NCBI GenBank assembly: GCA_024280015.1
Contig: JAJRQY010000052.1
Coordinates: forward strand, 1 to 64,000
Reading direction: 5' to 3'
Length of the DNA stretch: 64,000 nt
Source of the DNA: Actinomycetes bacterium
GTDB lineage: Bacteria; Actinomycetota; Acidimicrobiia; Acidimicrobiales; SZUA-35
This document shows positions 1 to 9,600 of the stretch, in pieces. The position numbers and the translations under genes were made by a program. Numbering within the stretch: the first letter of the stretch is position 1; every line of letters starts with the position of its first letter. The notes under the pieces were generated by a model, which saw only the letters and a program-made list of their open reading frames with translations, had not been told where the DNA came from and did no database searches.

Positions 1-441
1 AAAATGGACGGTCTCACCACTCCAGAAGGAGCAAAGCAATTCGATTCCTTCATCCAAGCGCTGGCCTCGGAGCTTGGCGTCAAGAACCTCTCCAAAGCGA
101 CTCAACTCACCCGATGTGTCGACTCCGAGGCCCAACCCAAGAGTCACCCGACCCGCCGATAGATGATCAAGGGTTACAACCTCGCGAGCCAACTTGATGG
201 GGCGGCGACGCGTGATTGGCGTCACCATTGGCCCGAGACGAAGTGACGTTGTGGCTGAGGCAATCGCCGCCAGCATTATCCAAGGATCGGCGATTTCCGG
301 AGGCTGACCAGCTGGACGCAAGACATGATCCCACAAGAAGAGGCCATCCCAGCCAGCTGATTCTGCTACGACCGCCATCTCAACCATTGTCGCCGGGTCG
401 GCGAGCTCACCAAAAGGGGGAAGGGTCAGGGCGTACTTCAT
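1..441 (-). CDS. LLM-class flavin/F420-dependent oxidoreductase, 3'-truncated by window edge
   Basis: Absent from the ORF track. Manual minus-strand translation from ATG at 441: MKYALTLPPFGELADPATMVEMAVVAESAGWDGLFLWDHVL...LRLGPMVTPITRRRPIKLAREVVTLDHLSAGRVTLGLGLG...; typical luciferase-like monooxygenase motifs. 147 codons open to base 1. Confidence 0.9.
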   Translation of the reverse strand, partial: MKYALTLPPFGELADPATMVEMAVVAESAGWDGLFLWDHVLRPAGQPPEIADPWIMLAAIASATTSLRLGPMVTPITRRRPIKLAREVVTLDHLSAGRVTLGLGLGVDTSGELSRFGEVLDAKLRGQRLDEGIELLCSFWSGETVHF

Positions 442-652
442 TGCAGCATGTCCTTCATCAAGATGTGTCTTTCATCGCCATAGACCCTACCGAACCAATG
501 CCTGTTGCTGTCTGGTTCTTACCGCTGGGGCGCTGACTTCAATCCATCACCTCACTCGCTTCAACGGCTGGACGCTGCTGCCTGGACACCAGTATTGGCC
601 CCGCAAAACCTCGGGAGAAACCTCGGCAGCCTTTGCCGCACCCCGGCGAGGT

Positions 653-1245
653 TTACCAGGCATTGACGAGGGAGAGGACCTGCTCTCGAGCCGACACCAT
701 GGACCTCTGAGCAGCATCTTCGCCAGCAAAGTCAAGGTTGTCAGCAACAACGAAATCAATCAGGTCAAAGCCGATAAATCCAAAGATGTCTCGGACCCAA
801 GGGTTCAGATGATCACATGACGCAAACGGGCTGTCCGGTGCGTAAGACAGTCCTCGACTTGAGATCACCACCATCCGTTTGCCTTCGGCCAATCGTTCAA
901 TCCCAGACGCTCCAACCCGAAATGTCCGGTCCTTGCGAATCAGATTGTCCACCCAGTTTTTCACGCCAGCCCCAACACTGAAGTTGTACATCGGAGTGGT
1001 CAGTAGAAGAAGGTCACACGCCAACAGTTCATCAATGAGTTGATCTGACTCGGCCAGCGCCGCTATCTGCTGGGGTGTCCGTTCGGCGGCAGGAGTGTGA
1101 TTCGCAATCCGGAACCCATCCGTTGGTGCCGACGGTTGGTCAATCCCGACCCGACGGACGTTGATCTCTTGCACGGTCTGTCGGTGAGTGAGGGCGGACA
1201 CGAACTCGTCGCCAACCTGTCGACTCTGGGTATCGAGTAGCCCCC
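653..1245 (-). pseudogene. FMN-dependent NADH-azoreductase (AcpD/AzoR family) lacking its N-terminus
   Basis: LLLLTTPMYNFSVGAGVKNWVDNLIRKDRTFRVGASGIERLAEGKRMVVISSRG is AcpD-like. The frame extends upstream as ...DTQSRQVGDEFVSALTHRQ but lacks the first beta-strand/phosphate-loop residues and runs into an Rrf2 reading frame. Confidence 0.65.
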
Positions 1246-1431
1246 AGCCGGACCGGGACTTGAAGAGATGAGGCCAGCCTTCACCAATCTCGCCAGCGTG
1301 CGGCGAACTACCACTGGACTAAGCGACAACTCATCGGCGATAGCCGTGGCCGACACCAGCTCGGGGCGACTAAAAGCCATCATCACCATTGCGTGGGTGG
1401 CGACGGCAAAGGACTGATCAGTGGTCACCAT
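1236..1431 (-). pseudogene. Rrf2-family transcriptional regulator, N-terminal winged-helix fragment
   Basis: MVTTDQSFAVATHAMVMMAFSRPELVSATAIADELSLSPVVVRRTLARLVKAGLISSSPGPAGGYSI is a typical Rrf2 wHTH. After GGYSI the frame has no Rrf2 content. Confidence 0.65.
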
Positions 1432-1590
1432 TGGATCCTAATGGCCCCGAGGAGAGCAGACCTCGGGCAATGGTCAGCCTTGAACCAATGCAGCAGCACA
1501 GATCCGTATAGGGCTTTTGCCTCATAGCCGGGCATCCAAAGCCGAGGCTGACAGCAATCTAGGTCTTCATCCAGGGATGGGTGAAGCCGG

Positions 1591-3687
1591 TTGCCAAGGA
1601 TGGCAAGCTTTTCACGAGGCAATGTGAAGAACCCAAGAACAGGTGGCGCGATCCTTTCGGCTGGCGTCATCTCTGTTGTCGCACTGATGATCATTCCACT
1701 CCCCGGAGTGGTTCTTGACATGCTCTTGTCGCTCAATATCGCCTTCGGTGTACTCCTTCTACTGACCACCATCCTGACTGTCCGGGCTCTGGACATTGCC
1801 TCGTTCCCATCCCTCCTGCTTATCGCCACCCTCTTCCGCCTCGCCCTCAACGTGAGCTCAACCAGGCTCATCCTGAGCACCGGCAGCGCAGGCGGCGTCA
1901 TCCAGGCCTTTGGCACCTTCGTCGTCGGCGGCTCAGTCGTTGTTGGTCTCGTTGTTTTCCTCATCCTGGTTGTCATCCAATTCGTCGTCATCACCAACGG
2001 TTCGTCCCGCGTTGCCGAAGTCGGCGCACGCTTCACCCTCGATGCCCTACCCGGCAAGCAGATGGCCATTGACGCCGATCTTGCCGCTGGCCTGATCGAC
2101 GAGCACCAAGCTCGTACCCGTCGCGAAGAAGTCGGCCAAGAAGCCGACTTTTATGGCGCAATGGACGGTGCCTCCAAGTTTGTCAAGGGGGACGCCATTG
2201 CTGGCATTCTCATCACGCTGATCAACCTTGTTGGCGGTCTCATCATTGGTGTCATGCAACTGGGCATGCCCTTCAGTGAGGCCGTCAGCACCTACTCCAC
2301 TCTGACCGTTGGCGACGGACTCGCTTCACAGATCCCCGCCCTGCTCATCTCCATCGCCAGCGGCATCATCGTCACCCGTTCGACCGGCGGCAGCGACCTT
2401 GGTTCCGATGTCCTTGGTCAGTTGACCAAGCAGCACCAAGCCCTTCGCTATGGCGGAATCACCCTAGTTGGGCTCGCTCTGGCCCCCGGAATCCCGATCC
2501 TTCCCTTTGGCTCCGTTGGCATCGCCATGTTCATCGCAGGACGGCGTCTGGCTGCCCGTGAAACCGTTGAGGCCCTCGAGCAAGAAGATGCTGAAGAGTT
2601 GGCCGAAGAAATCGACCCCGATGACCCCAAGCAGCTGGCGGTCGAGATCCGACCCGAGCCCCTTGGCCTCGAACTCGCCGTTGACATGATCGATCTGGTT
2701 GACACCGCCGTTGGTGGCGATCTACTGGACCGAGTTCGGGCGCTGCGTCGCAAGATCGCCATGGAAATCGGCCTGATCGTCCCCCCAATCCGCACTCGCG
2801 ACAATATTGATCTTGCCAACGGCGAATACGTGATCACGGTGCACGGGGTCGAGATGGCACGCGGTCAAGCTCCCGCTGGACACATCCTGGTCATTGCCGA
2901 CGACCTCAACCGACTGCCCGGTGAAGAAACCGTCGAACCAGTCTTTGGGTTACCAGCAAAGTGGATCCCCGTTGAGCGCCGACCCCTCGCCGAGGCCATT
3001 GGTGGAACCATTGTCGACCGAGCCTCTGTCATTACCACCCACCTGGCCGAGATCATTCGCCAACGTTCTGCTGACCTGTTGAGTCGCCAGGAAGTAAAGG
3101 AACTGGTCGACCTCGTCCGCCAGAGCGATCCAGCCGTTGTTGATGATCTCGCAACCTCAGAACTCACTATCGCCGAAGTTCACCGGGTGCTTCAAGACCT
3201 GCTCGGCGAGCAGGTACCGATCCGCGACATCATTCGCATCCTGGACGTACTGGGTGAACGCGGCCGCCTGACTCGTGAGCTACCAGACCTCACTGAAGCA
3301 GTCCGCACCGCTCTCGGTCCATCCATCAGTGCAGGCATCGCTGACTCCGACGGAACACTCGGCGTCATCACCCTTGACCCCAGCCTGGAGCAAATCCTGG
3401 CTGGCAGTCTCCAGTTTGGACCATCTGGGGCCGACTTCGCCATCGAGCCCGAGACCATGCACCAGCTAGTTCTCGCCGTTGGCGACAAGGTCCGAGAGTC
3501 CGAACAACAGGGACACATGCCCGTGATTCTGACCTCGAAAGCCCTTCGCCGGCCCCTTCGTCAACTCCTGCTACTCACCGACAATTCCACACCAGTGCTC
3601 GCAATGGACGAGCTTGGCCCCCAAGTACACCTTGAACAGTTAGGGATGGTAAGCCTTGAGCAATCCAACGCACTACTCGGGTCCTGA
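1591..3687 (+). CDS. flhA: Flagellar biosynthesis protein FlhA (true start may be ATG at 1600)
   Basis: Multi-TM N-terminus, FHIPEP-type motifs (SFPSLLLIATLFRLALNVSSTRLIL...RFTLDALPGKQMAIDADLAAG...FVKGDAIAGI). Confidence 0.97.
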   Translation: MPRMASFSRGNVKNPRTGGAILSAGVISVVALMIIPLPGVVLDMLLSLNIAFGVLLLLTTILTVRALDIASFPSLLLIATLFRLALNVSSTRLILSTGSAGGVIQAFGTFVVGGSVVVGLVVFLILVVIQFVVITNGSSRVAEVGARFTLDALPGKQMAIDADLAAGLIDEHQARTRREEVGQEADFYGAMDGASKFVKGDAIAGILITLINLVGGLIIGVMQLGMPFSEAVSTYSTLTVGDGLASQIPALLISIASGIIVTRSTGGSDLGSDVLGQLTKQHQALRYGGITLVGLALAPGIPILPFGSVGIAMFIAGRRLAARETVEALEQEDAEELAEEIDPDDPKQLAVEIRPEPLGLELAVDMIDLVDTAVGGDLLDRVRALRRKIAMEIGLIVPPIRTRDNIDLANGEYVITVHGVEMARGQAPAGHILVIADDLNRLPGEETVEPVFGLPAKWIPVERRPLAEAIGGTIVDRASVITTHLAEIIRQRSADLLSRQEVKELVDLVRQSDPAVVDDLATSELTIAEVHRVLQDLLGEQVPIRDIIRILDVLGERGRLTRELPDLTEAVRTALGPSISAGIADSDGTLGVITLDPSLEQILAGSLQFGPSGADFAIEPETMHQLVLAVGDKVRESEQQGHMPVILTSKALRRPLRQLLLLTDNSTPVLAMDELGPQVHLEQLGMVSLEQSNALLGS

Positions 3688-5545
3688 ACTCGGTGCCCTC
3701 CTCGCTCAGGTTCGCGAAGAACTGGGTGAAGAGGCCACCATTCTTGAGGCCAACAAGGTTCGCAGCGGTGGCATCGCTGGGTTCTTCGCCAGGGAATCCT
3801 TTGAGATCAGCGCCTCTACTGAAGCCGCCGACTTCTTCACCGACGACACTGACGACGATCCGATACTTTCTGACGAGCACACGATTGATGACGATCGCAT
3901 GATTCACGGCGATCGCATAGCTCGCGACGATCGTTGGGTTCAGACCATCGCGGACTCCGTCGAAGGAGACGAGCTCCGTCTTCAGGCCGAGGCAGAGCTA
4001 GCCGAAGTTCTGGAACCACTGGATGTCATTGGCGACCTTGCCGGGACGTCACTTTCAAAGAAGCGGCAAACCAGACCCCCAGCCGAATCGACACAACATG
4101 CCTCAGTATCAGCGACTCAACAGTCGGCAACCCAACGGCCAGAACCACCAGCCCGCATTGCCGACAACATCACTCCGGATCGACCAACCCTCGTCTTCAA
4201 TTTTGAGAACCTCGGCCCTACAGCCATTCCAACACGGCTAGAACACTCCGCGCCAGCTTCATCACGAGAGCCCATTCCGACCCCGAGTCCACTACGTTCT
4301 CAGTTGGAGTCCTCATCAGTTCCCAGCACAACGGTTGGTGAGCGTGTTGCCGACGCATTGATGGAACGGGCTGAGCTCGTCAACGCTCTGGAGCATCTTG
4401 ACAAGACCGACGAGCTCATCGCCGCACAGTTCGATGAGTCTCCCCAGTCTCTCGCGACCTTGAGCGATACCGCGTTGAGCGACGCGTCCTTTGAGCAGAT
4501 CTTGCAGCGCACCTTGACTACCCCCTATGTCGAGGAGAGTGAGACCGAGGAGGGCGAGACACTGACTACCGCCGAAGCCGTTGCTCAAAGAATCGCAAGC
4601 CAAGGCCAACCGGACAAGGCACTCATCGAAGTTCCAGACCCCGCGCTGGCAGACCGGCAGACCGAACAGGTCCAGACAACGACCCAGGGACCGGTGGCAG
4701 ATCAGGTCAAGGCCCTCCCGCTTGAGGCTGGCCTGTTGGAGCAAGAACCGGCCAGAGAGCCAATCCAAGAACCAGTCGGAGAGTCAGTCCAAGAACCAAT
4801 GAACCAGCCAGCCGCAGACATGCACCCCTCTGCCCTGACTTCCCGTTTGCCAATCCCCATCGAGCCCGGAGCGACACAACAGCGTCCCGACTTCTGGTCT
4901 CGGATGAGCCTTGCCCAAGAGGAAATCGCGCTCTACCAGTTGGGGCGATCCAACGTCACCGCCATCGTCGGCCCCTTAGATCTCGCCTTGCCCGTTGCCC
5001 GCCGCTGCCAGCAGGATGACTGGATCGGGGTTCACGACTTGGCAATCCTGAGTTCTCGGGCTTCAATTCCCGGCGTCCCGAGTTGGCAGGCCGTGAGCAA
5101 GGTCGATGACCTGTACTGGGCCATGAACGAATGGTGTGCCAACCAGCGCCGCGGACTGGTTGTCGTCGATACCGCCGACCTATCCAGTTCTCAGCTTCTG
5201 CGCCATATCACCCAGTTGAGATCCAACGGGGCCGACATGATTCGGTTGGCAATTCCAGCCGGACTTGACGTTGCCGACTTCGTTACCTTGAGCAACGAGA
5301 TCGGGGGCAAGCTTGCCGTTGATCTGCCTTCGGGCACCGAGCCCAGCGCAATTCTGGGCGCGCTAGATGAAGGTCTCATGATCGGCAGTGTTGGAGGACG
5401 ATCCCTTACACCAGAGCTTCTGGTTGCGCTCCGTATTGAGGTGAGCAGGCCTGAGCTGAGCAGGCCTGAGGCGAGCCGTACTGGAGCGTCGCCGGCCCAG
5501 AGTGCCGGCAGCGGCCCAATCGACAATGACATAGCCGGTAGCTAG
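3656..5545 (+). CDS. FlhF-like protein with degenerate GTPase domain
   Basis: N-terminus HYSGPELGALLAQVREELGEEATILEANKVRSGGIAGFFARESFEI resembles the FlhF N-domain. C-terminal SRP-GTPase-like fold without a recognisable P-loop. Overlaps flhA 3' end. Confidence 0.7.
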   Translation: MSNPTHYSGPELGALLAQVREELGEEATILEANKVRSGGIAGFFARESFEISASTEAADFFTDDTDDDPILSDEHTIDDDRMIHGDRIARDDRWVQTIADSVEGDELRLQAEAELAEVLEPLDVIGDLAGTSLSKKRQTRPPAESTQHASVSATQQSATQRPEPPARIADNITPDRPTLVFNFENLGPTAIPTRLEHSAPASSREPIPTPSPLRSQLESSSVPSTTVGERVADALMERAELVNALEHLDKTDELIAAQFDESPQSLATLSDTALSDASFEQILQRTLTTPYVEESETEEGETLTTAEAVAQRIASQGQPDKALIEVPDPALADRQTEQVQTTTQGPVADQVKALPLEAGLLEQEPAREPIQEPVGESVQEPMNQPAADMHPSALTSRLPIPIEPGATQQRPDFWSRMSLAQEEIALYQLGRSNVTAIVGPLDLALPVARRCQQDDWIGVHDLAILSSRASIPGVPSWQAVSKVDDLYWAMNEWCANQRRGLVVVDTADLSSSQLLRHITQLRSNGADMIRLAIPAGLDVADFVTLSNEIGGKLAVDLPSGTEPSAILGALDEGLMIGSVGGRSLTPELLVALRIEVSRPELSRPEASRTGASPAQSAGSGPIDNDIAGS

Positions 5546-5549
5546 ATCC

Positions 5550-5930
5550 ATGGCCAAGAAGAAAGCATCCAACAAGAAGAAGGGCTCCAAGGCCCCCGAC
5601 GCCGAAGGGACCGGAGCAACCCAGGTCGAACTTGTAACCTCGGCTACGACGACCCAAGCCCAGATGGGCCGGATGGGTCTCGGCCTGGTTCTGTCCTTTC
5701 CTCTCGGTTGGGGCCCGCTCACCGACGCCTTTGCCGGGCGCGGCCCATACGAACTGTCCATGGCGAAGTTTCTACTCGTCGTCGCGGCCTGCGTGACCGG
5801 AACCACTGTGGTCGGCAACTTCTTGGACAAGGCACCAGCCTCAATCAAATCAGGGTCCGGAAAAAACGATGAATCCGATCTGAACGCAGATTCAGACTCA
5901 TCTGAGTCCAAGGTTGGAGCAGCAGAATGA
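5550..5930 (+). CDS. Small lysine-rich membrane protein of unknown function in flagellar operon
   Basis: Start 4 bp after previous stop, overlaps the fliW start; Lys-rich N-terminus and hydrophobic segment (FLLVVAACVTGTTVVGNFL). Confidence 0.7.
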   Translation: MAKKKASNKKKGSKAPDAEGTGATQVELVTSATTTQAQMGRMGLGLVLSFPLGWGPLTDAFAGRGPYELSMAKFLLVVAACVTGTTVVGNFLDKAPASIKSGSGKNDESDLNADSDSSESKVGAAE

Positions 5931-6415
5931 ACGAACAAAACCAAGGGAGCACCTGTTTGCTTCACGAAGGAGCTAATCTCCCAATGATGTTGGTGGAATC
6001 AACCCGGTTCGGGACATTTGAACTTGAGGAGAACCGAGCCCTTCGCTTCTCCGAAGGCCTACTTGGCCTTCCTGACTCAACCAGCTACGCCTTGATCGAG
6101 GTCGAGGACTCGCCCTACGCCTGGTTGCAAAGCGTTGATGAACCCGAGCTGGCCTTCTTGACCACCTCGCCCTGGGAGTTCTATCCCGACTATGACCTCG
6201 AAATTGACGATACAGATCAGAATTCACTTGGGCTCGACTCGCCAGAGTCAGCCGAGGTTCTGATTCTCCTGACCATTCATCGCCAAGACGACGAAGCAGT
6301 CGACATCACCGCCAACCTGCTCGGACCCATCGTGGTCAACACCGATACACGAGTCGCCCGCCAAATCATTCTGAGCGGATCGTCCTATTCAACTCAGGAG
6401 CCCCTGGTCGGCTGA
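5927..6415 (+). CDS. fliW: Flagellar assembly factor FliW (real start may be downstream, near MMLVESTRFGTFEL)
   Basis: FGTFELEENRALRFSEGLLGLPDSTSYALIE...LLTIHRQDDEAVDITANLLGPIVVNTDTRVARQIIL; directly followed by csrA. Confidence 0.93.
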   Translation: MNEQNQGSTCLLHEGANLPMMLVESTRFGTFELEENRALRFSEGLLGLPDSTSYALIEVEDSPYAWLQSVDEPELAFLTTSPWEFYPDYDLEIDDTDQNSLGLDSPESAEVLILLTIHRQDDEAVDITANLLGPIVVNTDTRVARQIILSGSSYSTQEPLVG

Positions 6416-6651
6416 TGCTTGTTCTCTCTCGTCGTGAAGGCCAATCCATCATGATCGGTAACGACATCGTCGTAACCGTCATCGAGATCCGTGGCGACCA
6501 TGTTCGCATTGGGATCGACGCTCCTCGCAGCATCACGGTCCATCGCGAGGAAGTTGCAGCTGAGATACGGGCTTCGAACAAGGCTGCTCGCATCAATGCC
6601 GACTTCGATCCGTCCGCCCTCCCCCAGCCCAAGCCGCGACCTGCAACCTAG
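6415..6651 (+). CDS. csrA: Carbon storage regulator / translational regulator CsrA
   Basis: MLVLSRREGQSIMIGNDIVVTVIEIRGDHVRIGIDAPRSITVHREEV, canonical CsrA. Confidence 0.98.
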   Translation: MLVLSRREGQSIMIGNDIVVTVIEIRGDHVRIGIDAPRSITVHREEVAAEIRASNKAARINADFDPSALPQPKPRPAT

Positions 6652-9600
6652 GGCTTAGCAGGACGCGAAGCATCACTACCCGCTACCAGACCGAGCGAGC
6701 TCAAGATTGCGATCGAATCGGGTTCCGGGGCCAACCCCGCCTCATCAAGCGAGGTGAGAAGTAGTCCAGCCGCCTCCCGCGCCGCCCCTCGATCTTCCAT
6801 GCCGAGAAAGGCCCGGATACGACAGCGGTGGGCCCGTTCCAACAGTGGTTCATTCAAGAGTGCCCTTGACGCGTAACGCATGGACGTCTCCGGCTCTCCC
6901 TTGGCAAGAAGCAACTCGGCCACCCGAGCGCTAGCCAAGGCAGCCCCAGACCGGATCCGAATACGCTCGAATTCAGCCCAGTGATCAAAAACTCGACCGT
7001 CCAAATAGTCACCACGGAAGAGATCAGCAGCCCGCCGGTAAAGCTCGAGAGCTTCTCCGGGGATGCCACGATCATCGGCGGAGCGAGCATCATCAACGAG
7101 TTGATCAAACTCAACCACATCAATGCCCAGCCGGTCCGGGCGAAGGTTCAAGGCTGGGCCTTCACTATCGAGGAACCAGGAGGGCACCCCGGTTGGACGA
7201 TCTGGTTCCAGGACCTGCAGGAAAAGCCGCAGGTTTACCCTCAGGTTGGACAAGGCCTTGGTCTCGTCTAGGTCGGGCCAGAGGGCGGCACAAACGTCAC
7301 GGCGTGAAGCGTTCGGATGGTGCACCAGATAGCCGCAGAGCATCCTGACCCGCTCTCGTCGCAACCAATTATCATCCTCGACAAGCTCACCATCTCGTCT
7401 CAGTTCCATCGGCCCAAGAACCAAGAGGTCCAGCTTGAAATCCGGGCCACCCGGAAGGTTACCTAGCGCGGTCTTCGCCAACGAAGAGACCGGACGATCA
7501 CTCTTGGCTAACAAATTCAGAACCCGACGCGGTACCGCTACCCGGTGATCGGCATCAATATGATCGCTATCCAGATCGATCTTTGCCGCCAGCGCAATCT
7601 CCACCAGGTGGGGAAAGGACAGGTTGGAGCGAAGGGCACCTACACGGCGCCAATCAATCTCGTCGAACTCCGATCCATTGCCAGATTCCCGATAGCGGAC
7701 CAGGGCCCGAGTAGCGTTGATCACCTCCGACATTGCTGGGCCCATGACCATGGAATCCAGGAGTGGGCGGGTCTCCGGTATCAGGATGTACAGGGGACTC
7801 AGAAAGTGGAGGTATGGGCGCGGCGGCCATTTACCCAGCGGGATCCGCTGGAGTAGACCCGATAGGATTCGTGTCGCTGCTTCCTCGTCTCCCTCAGCCA
7901 AGCTGACTGCCGCCTCACCGATGTCGACGTAGGCCCCAACAAGTGGCCCCAAATCAGGGTCAAGCAGCTGGCGGCTCTTGAACGCCAGACGTCGCCCCTC
8001 CTCAAGATCACCGGTGGCAAGCGCCACCCCTGTCGTTACCCCAAGGACCTGGATGCTCTGGTGAGAGATGCGCTGACTTGCGGTCAAATCGGCGAGCTCC
8101 AACGCCAGGTCAAGGGCAATCCCTGCGGGTACTTCGCCACGGGTCCAAAGCGCGAGACTTAGCTGAACATCGATCAATCCCTGGGCGGCGAGGTCCTCGA
8201 CATCACTGGTCGACGTTGTGACCTCCCCGACGTGTTCGGGGTAGCCAGCATCGGTCCAAAGCTGGTCAATTAACATCCGGGCTCGAACCGGCCCAAACCC
8301 TGCGAAGTCTCCAACATAGCTCATCGCCCGGAGTGGATCACCAGCCACCAGTGCGGCGTAGGCATCAAATCGGGCAACCATGGAGCAAGCCAGAGGCAGG
8401 CCAGTCTCGGCCAACTCAACCGCACGAGGATACAGATGCGGCGCCGGCGGCAGGCCATCCCTCAAGCCACTGATCTGGGAGGCAACCACCAGGGCCTGGA
8501 TCTCCAACTCGGGAAGGTTTTCTTGCCGCAGGGCTTCAGCTGCGGCCTCAAAAGATGTGAGAGCCTTCCATTGATGTCTCATTTCCAGCTCGGCAAACGC
8601 TTCAAGCAGTTTGACCATTCCACTTCCAGCCAGGCTCGCCGGGAGGAGCCGCAAGAGCTTGCGGGACTCATCAACCCAGGATCTGGTGAGAGGTCGAAAA
8701 CACATGGCGGTAGTGGTCTCCGTTAGTCCCTCAAGATCGCCAGCCTCAGCAAAGGCTTCACCAGCAGCAAGGAAGCTCTCTCGTTCCAGGAGATGGCGGC
8801 CGCCACGGATGAGAGCTTGCTCGCGTTCGAGTGGATTCACTCGGTCAGCAAGGGCCGCTGTCCATAGAGGGTGAAGCTGCCAAGTCTCGTCATTGCCAGA
8901 CATGACCAGAGGTAGCCCGTCGAGAAGTTCCTGAGCAGTCAGGTTGCTCTGGGTAACCGCTTGTACCAGAGCATCATCAAGACAAGAGAAGGTGGCCAGC
9001 AGGCCAAGCGCCTGTTGGTCTTGCTCGGAACGGTTGTCAAGGATCTCATCCCGTAAGAAGTCGAGCGCGGCCGCCGGACCCGCTTCGGCCAGAAGGGCTG
9101 CCAACACCGGCCATCTTGCTCCTTCAGCCTGGACTGATGATGAGGGGGTCCCCTGCGTGCCAAGTCCTTCCAATTCGTTGTCGTCAAAGCCGAGGGCTTC
9201 CTGATTGATTTCCACGATGTCAGAAACCGAACGCAACTTAGAAACGGAGAAAGGCAGCGGATTTCGAGAAGCGATGACCAGGTGACCATTGGTCGGAAGC
9301 TGCTGAACGAGGTCGGCGACCAGCTGCGCCCCGCCTGAATCCGGGACGATCTGGTCAAAATCATCGAGAATCAGTACGACATCAAAGGGAGCCTCGTTCC
9401 AGACGGCCTCCACGATGACGTCGACCGGGTCTCGATCTCGTCGACCCGTGTCAACTCCTTGTGCTTGCAGGATGGTATTGCAGAGAACCGAGGCGTCAGA
9501 GTCTTCCGGCTCACAGCAAACCCAGACGTCTTGACCAACCGTGACCAGCTGATTCTGCTCGACTGCCTGTATGAGCAAGGCCGTCTTCCCAAACCCGGCG

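Noticed and set aside
2448-3518. Many antisense and alternate-frame ORFs in the track (for example 2448..2837 -, 12771..13445 -, 50427..51167 -)
   Set aside because: They are shadows of GC-rich codon bias opposite clear genes (flhA, aconitase, HNH) with Arg/Ser-rich or low-information translations.
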